NCBI GenBank assembly: GCA_024223125.1
Contig: JAAEOP010000683.1
Coordinates: 1-45,042 of the forward strand
Origin: Chloroflexota bacterium
GTDB lineage: Bacteria > Chloroflexota > Anaerolineae > Promineifilales > Promineifilaceae
DNA: 45,042 bases
Direction of reading: 5' to 3'
Shown one piece after another: positions 17,201 through 25,902 of the stretch (positions are counted from its first letter, which is position 1; each line of letters opens with the position of its first letter). A model generated the notes under the pieces. That model was given only the letters and a program-made list of their open reading frames with translations, was not told the DNA's origin and made no database searches. The position numbers and the translations under genes are program-made.

Positions 17201-17689
17201 ATTTTGAAAGAACTGCTGTAACAAGGCAATTGCTTCTTCTTCCAATACCCCGGATGTTACCTTGACCTGATGGTTAAACCGGGTTTTATCCAACACATTT
17301 ACAATGCTGCCATGCGCCCCAAAGCGGGTATCTTTAGCCCCGTACACCAGTCGCGGCAGCCGGGCTTGAATCATCGCGCCGGCGCACATGGGACACGGTT
17401 CTAAGGTGCAGTATAAGGTCACATCAATCAGCCGCCAGTTGTGTACCGTTTGCGCCGCTTCCCGCAAAGCAATCATCTCCGCGTGAGCGGTGGGGTCTTG
17501 AGAGTGTTCCTTCAAGTTGTACCCCGCACCGATGATTTGACCATCCTTGACGGCCACAGCCCCAACCGGCACTTCGGCCAGAGCAACCGCTTCGGCCGCA
17601 TAAGCCAGAGCCACCCGCATCCATCTTTCGTCAACGGCCGTTTGCTTCTCATCCTGGTTAGAAAAGTGCGTCTCATTCACAGCGGACAA
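17183..17689 (-). CDS. tadA: tRNA-specific adenosine deaminase TadA
   Basis: The enzyme deaminates A34 to inosine in tRNA-Arg(ACG). Zinc ligands and proton shuttle are visible: HAE (histidine 69, glutamate 71) and PCPMC (cysteines 99 and 102), then AGAMIQARLPRLVYGA, diagnostic for TadA rather than cytidine or guanine deaminases. The frame opens at TTG 17689 and gives 168 residues. GTG 17680 or ATG 17620 (before RVALAYAAEA) are plausible true starts, because conserved TadA sequence begins there and a TATAAT lies only a few bases upstream of the TTG. The last residues (FQNLRSNK) are encoded by a 7-base repeat array. Confidence 0.95.
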   Translation of the reverse strand: MSAVNETHFSNQDEKQTAVDERWMRVALAYAAEAVALAEVPVGAVAVKDGQIIGAGYNLKEHSQDPTAHAEMIALREAAQTVHNWRLIDVTLYCTLEPCPMCAGAMIQARLPRLVYGAKDTRFGAHGSIVNVLDKTRFNHQVKVTSGVLEEEAIALLQQFFQNLRSNK

Positions 17690-17758
17690 ATTATAACAAA
17701 AGCATTCAGGTAACGCACAGTTTCACAAGATTGGCCTGGTTCGGTATTGTTGCGGCCG

Positions 17759-17802
17759 TTCACAATATTTTTTCCTTTTGGGTTATAATGAGAGCAATTG
17801 CT
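17759..17802 (+). promoter_or_regulatory. possible promoter and palindromic operator of the toxin-antitoxin pair
   Basis: TTCACA (17759-17764) and TATAAT (17784-17789) form a sigma70-like pair with a long, 19-base spacer. The perfect palindrome AGCAATTGCT (17793-17802) lies just after the -10 box, where an autoregulating antitoxin could bind. The -10 box is convincing; the rest is inference. Confidence 0.4.
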
Positions 17803-17820
17803 TATATCTGAAGTAGTTAA

Positions 17821-18129
17821 ATGAGGAAGACGGCCGTGACCCTAAACGAAATTTTGCAAGACATTCATGCCATGAAAGAAGATATGTTGATGTATGAACG
17901 CAAGTATGGCGTATTAACAGAGACATTTTACGAGTCCTATATGAACGGTGAAGAACCCCTTGACGATGCCTGGGTATTGGATTGGGGTGATTGGGCTGGC
18001 GTATATGAAATTTGGTTGCGCCGCCGCCAGCAATATAATGATTTCATTCTGGTTCTAAAAGCTAATGAACCCTTGTCTACCGTTATAGGACGAACTGCTC
18101 GCCGTGAATCCATTTCAATCCCTGCCTGA
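17821..18129 (+). CDS. probable antitoxin partner of the TumE-like protein
   Basis: A protein of 102 residues from ATG 17821. The N-terminus is helical (LNEILQDIHAMKEDMLMYERKYG) and is followed by TETFYESYMNGEEPLDDAWVLDWGDWAGVYEIWLRRRQQY-type sequence. This layout of a short coiled coil, an acidic middle and a tryptophan-rich segment is seen in small proteins encoded before TumE-family genes. Its last 26 bases overlap the next gene, which has no ribosome binding site, so translation is probably coupled. Antitoxin function is inferred from the arrangement; no DNA-binding fold is recognisable. Confidence 0.65.
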   Translation: MRKTAVTLNEILQDIHAMKEDMLMYERKYGVLTETFYESYMNGEEPLDDAWVLDWGDWAGVYEIWLRRRQQYNDFILVLKANEPLSTVIGRTARRESISIPA

Positions 18130-18526
18130 TTACGAAGCGTATATTTACACATTACAACAGCAATATTCAGCCATACGTTCCTCTACATTGACCGTTTATC
18201 GTCATGGCGCCCGCGTGGCCCTCGTAAAAGGAGAGATGCATTTTCGTTATGGATACCGTCTGGTTGTTCATGAACGGCTGGAATTTGAATCTGGCGCTTT
18301 ACGTTTGGTGCGTTATGGGTATGAAATCTGGCAAGGACAGAACAAGCTATACTGGTATGATCCTCAGCCCCATCCTCATATTCCTGAACTCGCCAGTACC
18401 GATCCACATCACAAGCATGTGTCGCCCGATATAAAACACAACCGCATTCCCGCACCTGATCTTTCTTTCACCAGCCCCAATCTCCCTTTTCTCATTCAAG
18501 AAATTGAACAATTGCTGTGCCAGTAA
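18104..18526 (+). CDS. TumE-family (DUF6516-like) putative toxin
   Basis: A protein of 140 residues from GTG 18104, inside the end of the upstream gene. It follows the TumE/DUF6516 plan: a strand-turn-strand opening (VYRHGARVALVKGEMHFRYG), LVVHERLEFESGALRLVRYGYEI, then a conserved aspartate-proline-histidine region (YWYDPQPHPHIPEL) and a DPHHKH motif. An amphipathic C-terminal helix (LPFLIQEIEQLL) closes it. Members are annotated as toxins of type II modules, but the biochemical target is not established to my knowledge. The overlapping gene order fits a toxin-antitoxin operon. Confidence 0.65.
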   Translation: MNPFQSLPDYEAYIYTLQQQYSAIRSSTLTVYRHGARVALVKGEMHFRYGYRLVVHERLEFESGALRLVRYGYEIWQGQNKLYWYDPQPHPHIPELASTDPHHKHVSPDIKHNRIPAPDLSFTSPNLPFLIQEIEQLLCQ

Positions 18527-18604
18527 CCATCCAGTTTTGTAATAAGCCCTAGATGTCGTACCCCAATCCATTTTCATCCAGCAATTCCAAATTTGAACAG
18601 ATGT

Positions 18605-18760
18605 TGCGTAGGGGCGGGATGGCGCGGTGCAGTCTTTGGTCGCGTCTAGACGTTATTCCGCGCCATCTCGCCCCCCCGTATAGCCGTATCTGGGGCGAGA
18701 TGACCGGCATTCAGGTTCCACGTTGGGCAGGTTTTTGGCCGGTCATCCCGTCCCTACGCA
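18605..18760. repeat. nested palindromic (cloverleaf-like) mobile repeat
   Basis: The outer arms are TGCGTAGGGGCGGGAT and ATCCCGTCCCTACGCA, with one mismatch. Inside lie two hairpins. GGGGCGGGATGGCGCGG pairs with CCGCGCCATCTCGCCCC, and GGGGCGAGATGACCGGC pairs with GCCGGTCATCCCGTCCC. The 156-base unit has no open frame. It sits in the 430-base spacer 18527-18956 between the toxin-like gene and the macroglobulin. It resembles a REPIN or MITE. Confidence 0.75.
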
Positions 18761-18819
18761 TTTTGGGGTCGGCCGTCGTTCGTCATCCATCGGCCGTCAT
18801 CTGAATTCACAAGAAATAG

Positions 18820-18900
18820 TTGTATAGATACACGGCCGTTTGTTACACTACCCACATCATTCATGGGAACCAATCACCCACCGTGTTCGTTCCCATGAAT
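18820..18900 (+). promoter_or_regulatory. weak promoter and inverted repeat before the macroglobulin gene
   Basis: TTGTAT (18820-18825) and TACACT (18844-18849), 18 bases apart, could be a weak sigma70-type promoter. Immediately downstream, ATTCATGGGAAC (18859-18870) is perfectly inverted as GTTCCCATGAAT (18889-18900) across 18 bases. The repeat could be an operator or a 5'-leader hairpin; its arms lie 57 bases before the start codon. Confidence 0.4.
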
Positions 18901-18956
18901 ATCAGGTTGAACATATTTCAGCTAAATGGGCGCTGCCCCACTGGAGAAAAAACAAT

Positions 18957-21900
18957 ATGAACCATCAGCGGATTGTTCGTCTTATTACCCTCACACTAGC
19001 GTTCCTGTTCATTTTAGGAGCTTGTAATCGAGAAGAAGAAACTCCCACCCCCTTACCCACGGCCGCCGTACCGGCCACCCTGCCCACCGCCACCAACACC
19101 CCCATTCCCAGCCCCACACCAGAAAACGCCAGCGGCCCAGAAACGGCCGATCCCAACCCCACCCCCATTCCCGCCGCCGACACTGTGAAGCCAGCCGACA
19201 TCACCTGGCCGCCCCAGGTCATTGCCAGCGCCCCCTTGCCCAATGAAGAACTACTGCTAGACGGCGCGATTACCATTCGCTTTGACCAGCCGATGGACAC
19301 CGCCACCGTCGAGCAAGCCATGTCTGTAGCCCCGGAAGAAGGGGGCACGGCCGTCAGCGGAGAATTCTCCTGGCCCCGCACCGACACCCTCATCTTCACC
19401 CCCAAATCCAACCTGCAAGGCAAACAACTTTACAACGTCACCATTGATGAACAGGCGCAGGGGCAAAACGGCCGTACCCTACAAACCCCCGTTCAATTTC
19501 ATCTGCAAACGGCCGGAAACTTAGCCGTCAGCCAAATCATCCCCGCCGACGGAACCAATGGCGTAGCTACCGACGGCTCCATAACCGTCCTCTTTAACCG
19601 CCCCGTCGTCCCCCTGGTCAGCAGCGGACAGCAGGCCGATTTGCCCCAACCGTTAACCTTTGACCCTCCCGCCAGCGGACAAGGGGAATGGACATCCACC
19701 AGCATCTACCGCTTTATGCCCGATCCACCACTGGCCGGGGCTACCAGCTACAACATCTCCGTAGACCCCAACCTGACCGATGTGGTCGGTACATCCCAGG
19801 AAGCTGCCTTTACCTCCCAATTCGGCACCCTCAGCCCCGATGTTATCATCGCTTTGCCGGAAAGTGTCGCCCCGATTGCACCCGATACGACCTTTACCGT
19901 GACCTTCAACATGCCCATGGACATTGCCCGCACTGAAGCAGCCATCACCCTGACCGGCAATGACACCCCGGCGGCCGATCTTGCTTTTAATTGGGTGGAA
20001 GACGGCCGTATCGTCGGCATCACTCCCCAAGAAAATCTAGAACTAGACACTGATTACCAGCTTGTCATTGGCGCCTCGGCCGCAGCCGCCAGCGGACAGG
20101 CCACTCTGGAAGAACAGGTTACATTTCCTTACCAGACCCATCCCTTCCCGGCCGTCATCGGCGTTTATCCTCGCGCCGGCACAACGGCCGAATATTATGA
20201 TCGCGGCGTCACCATCCAGTTTGCTTCACCGATGGATTGGGAGACGATAGAAGGTAAAGTGTCCATCATTCCCGGCCCGCCAAACCGGCGCTACTTCATC
20301 AACGAATGGGCCAACGAAGTACAGATAGACTTCCCGCTGGAGCCGGACACCCGCTACAACATTACTGTTCCTAGCACGGCCGCAGACCCTTATGGCAATA
20401 TCATCGGCGCGCCTTATGAATGGCAGTTTAGCACACCCAGCAGTCCCCCCATCGCCTCCTTCAATTTGCCCCAAAACCAAAGCCAGCTCAGCGCCAGTTT
20501 CCCCAGCCAGGTAGACATCATCCACAGCAATGTAGCCGAGATGAATGCCGCTTTGTACGATTTGGGGCTGCCGCTGAATCTGCTGAATCGGCCGTATGAC
20601 GTGCGCGAATACAATCCGGCCGGAGCGCCGCTACGAAACTGGAATATTCCCATTGACGGCCGTCATAACGAACTCAGCATTCTTAGCCTACCCCTGGCCG
20701 ATGGGGGCGTCCTGCCCACCGGCATCTACCTGCTCACCCTCGACTCGGCCGACTTGTCCGAAGACGCCCAATGGTGGCAAAATCAACGCAATCTACTCAT
20801 CCTGGCCGATACGAATATCGTCGTCAAGGAGATGTTTGGCGATGTGCATGTCTGGGCGACCGACATCGCTTCCGGCCAACCAGCCCCCAATTTAGACGTC
20901 GCTTTATATGACGCTCAAGGGATTAACATCGGCACGGCCGTCACCGACAACAACGGCTTTGCCCGCTTCGATTATTACCCCTTTAACGACTATTTAGAAG
21001 GTGTCACCGTCATCAGCAACAATCCCAGTCAAGCCGGATTTGGTGTGGGCAATAGCAATTGGAATGGCAATGCCACCCCCTGGCAATTTGGTCTAGAAAG
21101 CAGTTCACAGGACGAAACGGCCAACAAAGCATACATCTACACCGACCGTCCCATCTACCGCCCTGGGGACACAATGTATTACAAAGGGATTGTGCGCCGC
21201 GCCAATTACGGCCGTTACGAGCTCACCTCCCCCCTGGATGTCAATCTTATCATTCGCTTCAACAGCTTCTCTGGCGAAGACTCCTTTGAACAGCGCGTCA
21301 CCGCCACTGTACGGCCGGATGGCACATTCAACGGCGAATTCCTGCTGCCGGAAGACGTCCCCCTGGGCAGCTACCAAATCGTTCTGGAAAGTCCGCTGGT
21401 AGATTACACCGCCGCCCGCAACTTCACCGTAGCCGAATACCGCCGCCCTGAATTCCTGGTTAGCCTGACTCCTGAAAAAACAGACGCCGTGCGCGGCGAA
21501 ACGGTAGATGTAATACTGCAAGCGGAATATTTCTTCGGCGGATCGGCGGCCGATTTACCCGTCACCTGGAACATTTCCGAAGAACCTTATTACCCCAATT
21601 TCCCCGGCCCCTATTACTGCTGGTCAGATTGCGGCAATTTCTATTATGAAGACCCTGGCTTCTTTTTCGGCGGCGGCTTTGGCGGCAATTTCCTAGCCAG
21701 CGGCGAAGGGGTTACGGATGCAAACGGCCGTCTCACCATCACCTTGCCCGCCGACTTATTGCAAAACGTAGACGAGGGCAGCCGCATCGCCAACATTGAA
21801 GCCACCGTGCAAGATTTGTCCAACTTCCCCATTTCCAGCCGCACAGAGGTCACTTTCCACGCCGCTGATACCTACGTCGGTATTAAGGCCCAAAATGGGT

Positions 21901-24900
21901 TTGTAGCCGTTGGCGAAACGGCCGCCGTAGATTTGAAAACAGTAGATTGGGATGGCGTTGCGGCCGCCAACCAACCCATCGAAGTTATCTTTTACCAGCG
22001 GGAATGGGAACCGGTGCGTACCCAGGATTTCGGTCAATACTACACTGCCTGGAACGCTGCCGATACCGAAGTCACCCGCCAAAAAGTGACCACAGATAGC
22101 AACGGCGAAGCCAGCGCCAGCTTTACGCCAGAGGCAGGCGGTAATTATCTGGCAGTGGCTACAGTGACAGACAACAGCGGCCGGGTAAACCTGAGCAGTA
22201 CCTATTTGTGGGTAACAGACGACGGCCGTATTGCCTGGCAAACTGATCCCCACGATGCGACGATGGATCTCATCCCCGATAAGCAAGAATACGCTGTGGG
22301 CGAAACAGCCCGCATCCTGGTGCAAAATCCGTTTGATGTGCCCTTACAAGCGTGGGTGACGCTGGAACGGGGCGATTTGCTCACCCAACAAGTTGTCACT
22401 TTGCAAGCCAACAGCGACGTGCTGGACATCCCCATCAGCGCCGATTATTCGCCCAATGCGTTTGTGACGGTCACGGCCGTCAAGCCCGTCTCCCCCGACA
22501 ATGAAAACAACCCTTACGCCGAGGTACGATTGGGGATAGCCGAACTGGTTGTGCCCCCCATTCCCTTTACGCTTAATGTGGAATTGACACCGCAGCAAAC
22601 ATTGTTGAAGCCGCGAGACACGGCCGTGTATGACATCCTCACCACAGACAGCGGCGGCCGTCCCATTTCCGCCGATCTCTCTCTGGCATTGGTAGATTTG
22701 GCTATTTTGACCCTCAAAGAAGACAACGCTCCAAATATTGTAGATTACTTTTATGAGCGGCAGCCGTACCGCAGCCAGATGGGTGGCGGGCTGTTCATCT
22801 CCGGCGAAGGGTTAGAGGTTGAAGTCCCTGTACAAGGCGGCGGACTGGGCGGCGGCGGCGGCGATGCGGTCGCCAATGAAGCGTTAGCCCGCGTCCCCGG
22901 CGATGAAGAGGACGATGTGCGCCGCGACTTCCCCGACACCGCTTATTGGGAAGCTAATATTGTCACAGACGCAGACGGCCGTGCCACCGTAGAAATTCCC
23001 TTGCCCGACACCCTGACCACCTGGCGGCTCTCCAGCAAAGCGAACACGGCCGACACCCTCGTCGGTCAAAACGCGGTAGACCTCATCACCACCCTGCCGC
23101 TGCTCATCCGTCCGGTAACGCCTCGCTTCCTGACGGTGGGGGATGTGCTGCAACTAGGCGCGATTATTAATAACAATACGAATGAGGCTATTGAAGCGGC
23201 CGTCACTCTGGAAGCCGACGGAGTGACATTACATAGTCCAGCCGAACAAACGGTAAATGTTCCGGCCAATGGGCAGACGTTGGTGAGATGGGAAACGGCC
23301 GTAGACGAAGCCCAATTTGTCAACGGCCAAGCCTTTGCCGACTTCACCTTCCGCGTAGAAGGGGACAGCTACAGCGACGCCACCAAACCCGGCTTCGGCG
23401 TCGGCCCAGACAAGCTCATCCCCATTGTGCGTTACAACGCCCAAGACATCGTGGGCACATCTGGCGAATTGGATACGGTCGGCCGGCGCGTAGAAGCGAT
23501 TCTCCTGCCGCCCGGTGTGGATATGGATCAGGGGAATGTGGAACTGGTTCTGAGTCCTTCGCTGGCGGCCGCACTCCTGGATAGTCTGGTCGTGCAAAAC
23601 AATCTGGAAATTCCGGCCGTTTGCGCTAGCAGCGTGGCCGACCGGCTGCTGCCCAATGTAGCCGTCGCCAGCCTCATCAACCGGCTGGATGTGCCCGAAG
23701 TGGAAAGCCAATATGGGGCTGAACTGGATGTTGTCATCACGACCAGCATCAGCCAATTGCAAGAAATGGTGAAAGCGGATGGCGGCTGGGGCTGGTGTTA
23801 CAGCGCCGAATCGCAGCCGTGGTTGACGGCGTATGTATTGTTAGGGCTGACCAAAGCGCGGCAGATTGGCTACAAAGTTCCAGAAAGCTTACTGGAAAAT
23901 GGGGGCGATTATCTGGTCGCTCAATTAGAACAACCGGCCAGCTTCCGCCAGCCGTCCGACGCCAACCAACAAGCATTCTTCCTCTACGTACTGGCCGAAA
24001 TGGGCGCCGATGTCAACGGCGAATTAGACAATATGTTCAATGAGGCCAGAGGGCTGCTAGACCCCTATGCCAAAGCATTACTGCTGATGGGCTACCGCAT
24101 TACCGATGGCGATGCTAACAATGTGCAGGCGTTAATCAGCGATTTGAATGACAGCGCGGTGTTGTCGGCCACTGGGGCGCATTGGGAGGATGCCAGTACT
24201 GATTTTGGAAACCTGAGCAGTGATATACGCGGCACGGCGATGATCATTGACGCCCTGACTTTGCATGAACCGGACAATCTGCTGGCAGCCCCGGCCGTGC
24301 GCTGGTTAATGGCTGCCCGCACGGCCGCCCACTGGCCGACAATGCACGAAACCGCCTGGAGCATCTTCGCGTTAACAGAATGGCTGGCGGAAACGGGTGA
24401 ACTGGACGCGAACTATGATTATGGGTTGCAGGTTAATTTACAGCCAACGGCCGACGGCCGTTTCACCCCAGACAATATTACCGAAAGCCGCCCCGTAGCT
24501 GTGCCCGTTCCCGGATTGGCCCAGACAGACCCCAACTATTTTGAATTTCGGCGCGGAGAGGGAGACGGCCGTCTTTATTACACAATGCACTTGAATACGG
24601 CCATTGACGCCAGCCAGGTAGCCGCGTCCAACCAGGGCATCCGGGTAGAACGCGCCTATTATGACGCCGCCTGCGACCCAGAAATAGAAACTTGCGACCC
24701 CATCAGCCAGATTGAAGCTGGGCAGCAGGTGCGGGTAGTCGTCACTGTGAACACGGAAAATGATCTGCTTTATACCGTCATTGAAGACCCCATTCCTTCC
24801 GGAGCGGAAGCGGTAGACCCCAACCTGGACACCACGCCATCAGAGGGTGGCAGCGGCCCAGTTCCGTTTGATTACAAACCCGGCTATTGGGGTTGGTGGT

Positions 24901-25103
24901 ATTTTAATCGGGTGGAATTTCGGGATGATAAGGTGGTGTTCCTGGCCGACTTTTTACCGGCGGGGACGTACCAGTACACTTATTTCCTGGATACGGTTAT
25001 TCCCGGTGAATATCAGGTGATGCCGACCTTTGCTAAACAAGAATATTTTCCAGAGGTGAACGGCCGTGCCGATGGTCTGCTGTTCACTATTAACGAGGAA
25101 TAA
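18957..25103 (+). CDS. alpha-2-macroglobulin family lipoprotein with a degenerate thioester site
   Basis: A protein of 2,048 residues from ATG 18957, with CTGGAGAAAA as ribosome binding site; the upstream extension is rejected. The signal peptide ends in LGAC, with lipidated cysteine 23, followed by a Pro/Thr linker. About four SbsA-type Ig-like domains occupy roughly 75-550 (IRFDQPMDTATVEQAM; VTFNMPMDIART). The macroglobulin MG2 hallmark YIYTDRPIYRPGDTMYYKG follows, then the A2M segment around DFPDTAYWEANIVTDADGRA. The thioester position reads VCASSVADRLLPN where family members have GCTEQ...RLLPN. Cysteine 1556 is kept, but Glu and Gln are replaced by Ser. The helical barrel continues with GGWGWC and PWLTAYVLLGL. 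Bacterial A2Ms trap proteases at the envelope. No pbpC neighbour is present. Confidence 0.93.
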   Translation: MNHQRIVRLITLTLAFLFILGACNREEETPTPLPTAAVPATLPTATNTPIPSPTPENASGPETADPNPTPIPAADTVKPADITWPPQVIASAPLPNEELLLDGAITIRFDQPMDTATVEQAMSVAPEEGGTAVSGEFSWPRTDTLIFTPKSNLQGKQLYNVTIDEQAQGQNGRTLQTPVQFHLQTAGNLAVSQIIPADGTNGVATDGSITVLFNRPVVPLVSSGQQADLPQPLTFDPPASGQGEWTSTSIYRFMPDPPLAGATSYNISVDPNLTDVVGTSQEAAFTSQFGTLSPDVIIALPESVAPIAPDTTFTVTFNMPMDIARTEAAITLTGNDTPAADLAFNWVEDGRIVGITPQENLELDTDYQLVIGASAAAASGQATLEEQVTFPYQTHPFPAVIGVYPRAGTTAEYYDRGVTIQFASPMDWETIEGKVSIIPGPPNRRYFINEWANEVQIDFPLEPDTRYNITVPSTAADPYGNIIGAPYEWQFSTPSSPPIASFNLPQNQSQLSASFPSQVDIIHSNVAEMNAALYDLGLPLNLLNRPYDVREYNPAGAPLRNWNIPIDGRHNELSILSLPLADGGVLPTGIYLLTLDSADLSEDAQWWQNQRNLLILADTNIVVKEMFGDVHVWATDIASGQPAPNLDVALYDAQGINIGTAVTDNNGFARFDYYPFNDYLEGVTVISNNPSQAGFGVGNSNWNGNATPWQFGLESSSQDETANKAYIYTDRPIYRPGDTMYYKGIVRRANYGRYELTSPLDVNLIIRFNSFSGEDSFEQRVTATVRPDGTFNGEFLLPEDVPLGSYQIVLESPLVDYTAARNFTVAEYRRPEFLVSLTPEKTDAVRGETVDVILQAEYFFGGSAADLPVTWNISEEPYYPNFPGPYYCWSDCGNFYYEDPGFFFGGGFGGNFLASGEGVTDANGRLTITLPADLLQNVDEGSRIANIEATVQDLSNFPISSRTEVTFHAADTYVGIKAQNGFVAVGETAAVDLKTVDWDGVAAANQPIEVIFYQREWEPVRTQDFGQYYTAWNAADTEVTRQKVTTDSNGEASASFTPEAGGNYLAVATVTDNSGRVNLSSTYLWVTDDGRIAWQTDPHDATMDLIPDKQEYAVGETARILVQNPFDVPLQAWVTLERGDLLTQQVVTLQANSDVLDIPISADYSPNAFVTVTAVKPVSPDNENNPYAEVRLGIAELVVPPIPFTLNVELTPQQTLLKPRDTAVYDILTTDSGGRPISADLSLALVDLAILTLKEDNAPNIVDYFYERQPYRSQMGGGLFISGEGLEVEVPVQGGGLGGGGGDAVANEALARVPGDEEDDVRRDFPDTAYWEANIVTDADGRATVEIPLPDTLTTWRLSSKANTADTLVGQNAVDLITTLPLLIRPVTPRFLTVGDVLQLGAIINNNTNEAIEAAVTLEADGVTLHSPAEQTVNVPANGQTLVRWETAVDEAQFVNGQAFADFTFRVEGDSYSDATKPGFGVGPDKLIPIVRYNAQDIVGTSGELDTVGRRVEAILLPPGVDMDQGNVELVLSPSLAAALLDSLVVQNNLEIPAVCASSVADRLLPNVAVASLINRLDVPEVESQYGAELDVVITTSISQLQEMVKADGGWGWCYSAESQPWLTAYVLLGLTKARQIGYKVPESLLENGGDYLVAQLEQPASFRQPSDANQQAFFLYVLAEMGADVNGELDNMFNEARGLLDPYAKALLLMGYRITDGDANNVQALISDLNDSAVLSATGAHWEDASTDFGNLSSDIRGTAMIIDALTLHEPDNLLAAPAVRWLMAARTAAHWPTMHETAWSIFALTEWLAETGELDANYDYGLQVNLQPTADGRFTPDNITESRPVAVPVPGLAQTDPNYFEFRRGEGDGRLYYTMHLNTAIDASQVAASNQGIRVERAYYDAACDPEIETCDPISQIEAGQQVRVVVTVNTENDLLYTVIEDPIPSGAEAVDPNLDTTPSEGGSGPVPFDYKPGYWGWWYFNRVEFRDDKVVFLADFLPAGTYQYTYFLDTVIPGEYQVMPTFAKQEYFPEVNGRADGLLFTINEE

Positions 25104-25122
25104 TGACACAAGATAGACGTAT

Positions 25123-25158
25123 GAGAGGTTCCACCTTTTGCAAAGGTGGAACCCTCTC
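25123..25158. terminator. bidirectional hairpin terminator between convergent genes (AGAGGTTCCACC family)
   Basis: GAGAGGTTCCACCTTT and AAAGGTGGAACCCTCTC form a long stem with a three-base loop and one bulge. It lies between the macroglobulin stop (25103) and the stop of the Uma2 gene (25159). Pyrimidine-rich TCTCTTACTCTTCTT follows. Nearly the same hairpin occurs at 33622-33654. Confidence 0.75.
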
Positions 25159-25686
25159 TTACTCTTCTTCGCCTCGCAAGCGGGCCAATTCAATTCGCAA
25201 TTGTTCTAGTTCGGCTTCGGCTTTGTCCGCTCTTTGACTTTCAGCTTCGGCTTTCTCGCGTTCGGCTTCGGCTTCAGTAGGGATGAGACGGCCGTTTTCA
25301 TCCGCTTCTAAGGGCGCATATCGTTGTCCTTCCAAATGCCAACCGTACAATTGGCGGCCGTCCGGATCATAACAAAAATAATCGGGCATCTTGAAAGTGC
25401 GCTCGTACAGCTTTTTCTTGGGGCCTAAATCTTCATCCTTCGTAGATTCTGACATCAACTCCACAATCACATTGGGGAAACTGGCGTCTTCTTCCCAAAC
25501 AACCCACTTTTGGCGCGGAAAACTACCGTCAATATCCTTCACCACAAAAAAATCTGGCCCCTTATAATCCCGGTTACGCACCTGGTTCATGCTGTAATAA
25601 ACAAACATATTGCCCCCCGTGAAAAAATCTTGTCGGTCGCGCCAGCGATGTCGCACCACATCTATCAACAAATTCATCTGTAACAC
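25159..25686 (-). CDS. Uma2-family (DUF820) putative endonuclease, N-terminally short
   Basis: A protein of 175 residues from GTG 25686 or ATG 25677. Visible Uma2 features are NRDYKGPDFFVVKDID (catalytic Asp of the PD-(D/E)XK-like fold) and FPNVIVELMSESTKDED (catalytic Glu), then KKKLYE. The tail after residue 135 is a charged heptad helix (AEREKAEAESQRADKAEAEL), common in this family. Homologues usually have about 40 more residues at the N-terminus, with an early Glu-containing strand. Here a TAG lies two codons before the GTG, so the 5' end may be lost. Uma2 proteins are abundant, poorly characterised and often duplicated; activity is uncertain. Confidence 0.8.
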   Translation of the reverse strand: MLQMNLLIDVVRHRWRDRQDFFTGGNMFVYYSMNQVRNRDYKGPDFFVVKDIDGSFPRQKWVVWEEDASFPNVIVELMSESTKDEDLGPKKKLYERTFKMPDYFCYDPDGRQLYGWHLEGQRYAPLEADENGRLIPTEAEAEREKAEAESQRADKAEAELEQLRIELARLRGEEE

Positions 25687-25902
25687 AATCTACGATCGTT
25701 TTTCAGGACACTTTTTCGATTAGGTGAATCGGCAACCAAACTTAAGCACTTGAGTGCACCATTTTGGTGGCTTAAGGCATGGCAATGTCAGTGTTCCATC
25801 GGGCAAAATTCAATCAATAGTAGATGAAAAGGTTCATAGTACGGGCTTCGTCCCGTTCCCGCTAAAGTCGTCAGTACAAACCAGATCTCAGGAGAGATGA
25901 TC

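Noticed and set aside
18840..18956. 39-residue N-terminal extension of the macroglobulin
   Set aside because: It would precede a standard signal peptide and lipobox and crosses an inverted repeat. The ATG at 18957 has a good ribosome binding site.
21756..22325. 189-codon minus-strand frame within the macroglobulin gene, and others at 23229-23762 and 18965-19423
   Set aside because: They are antisense to well-conserved domains, have no ribosome binding site and no family resemblance.
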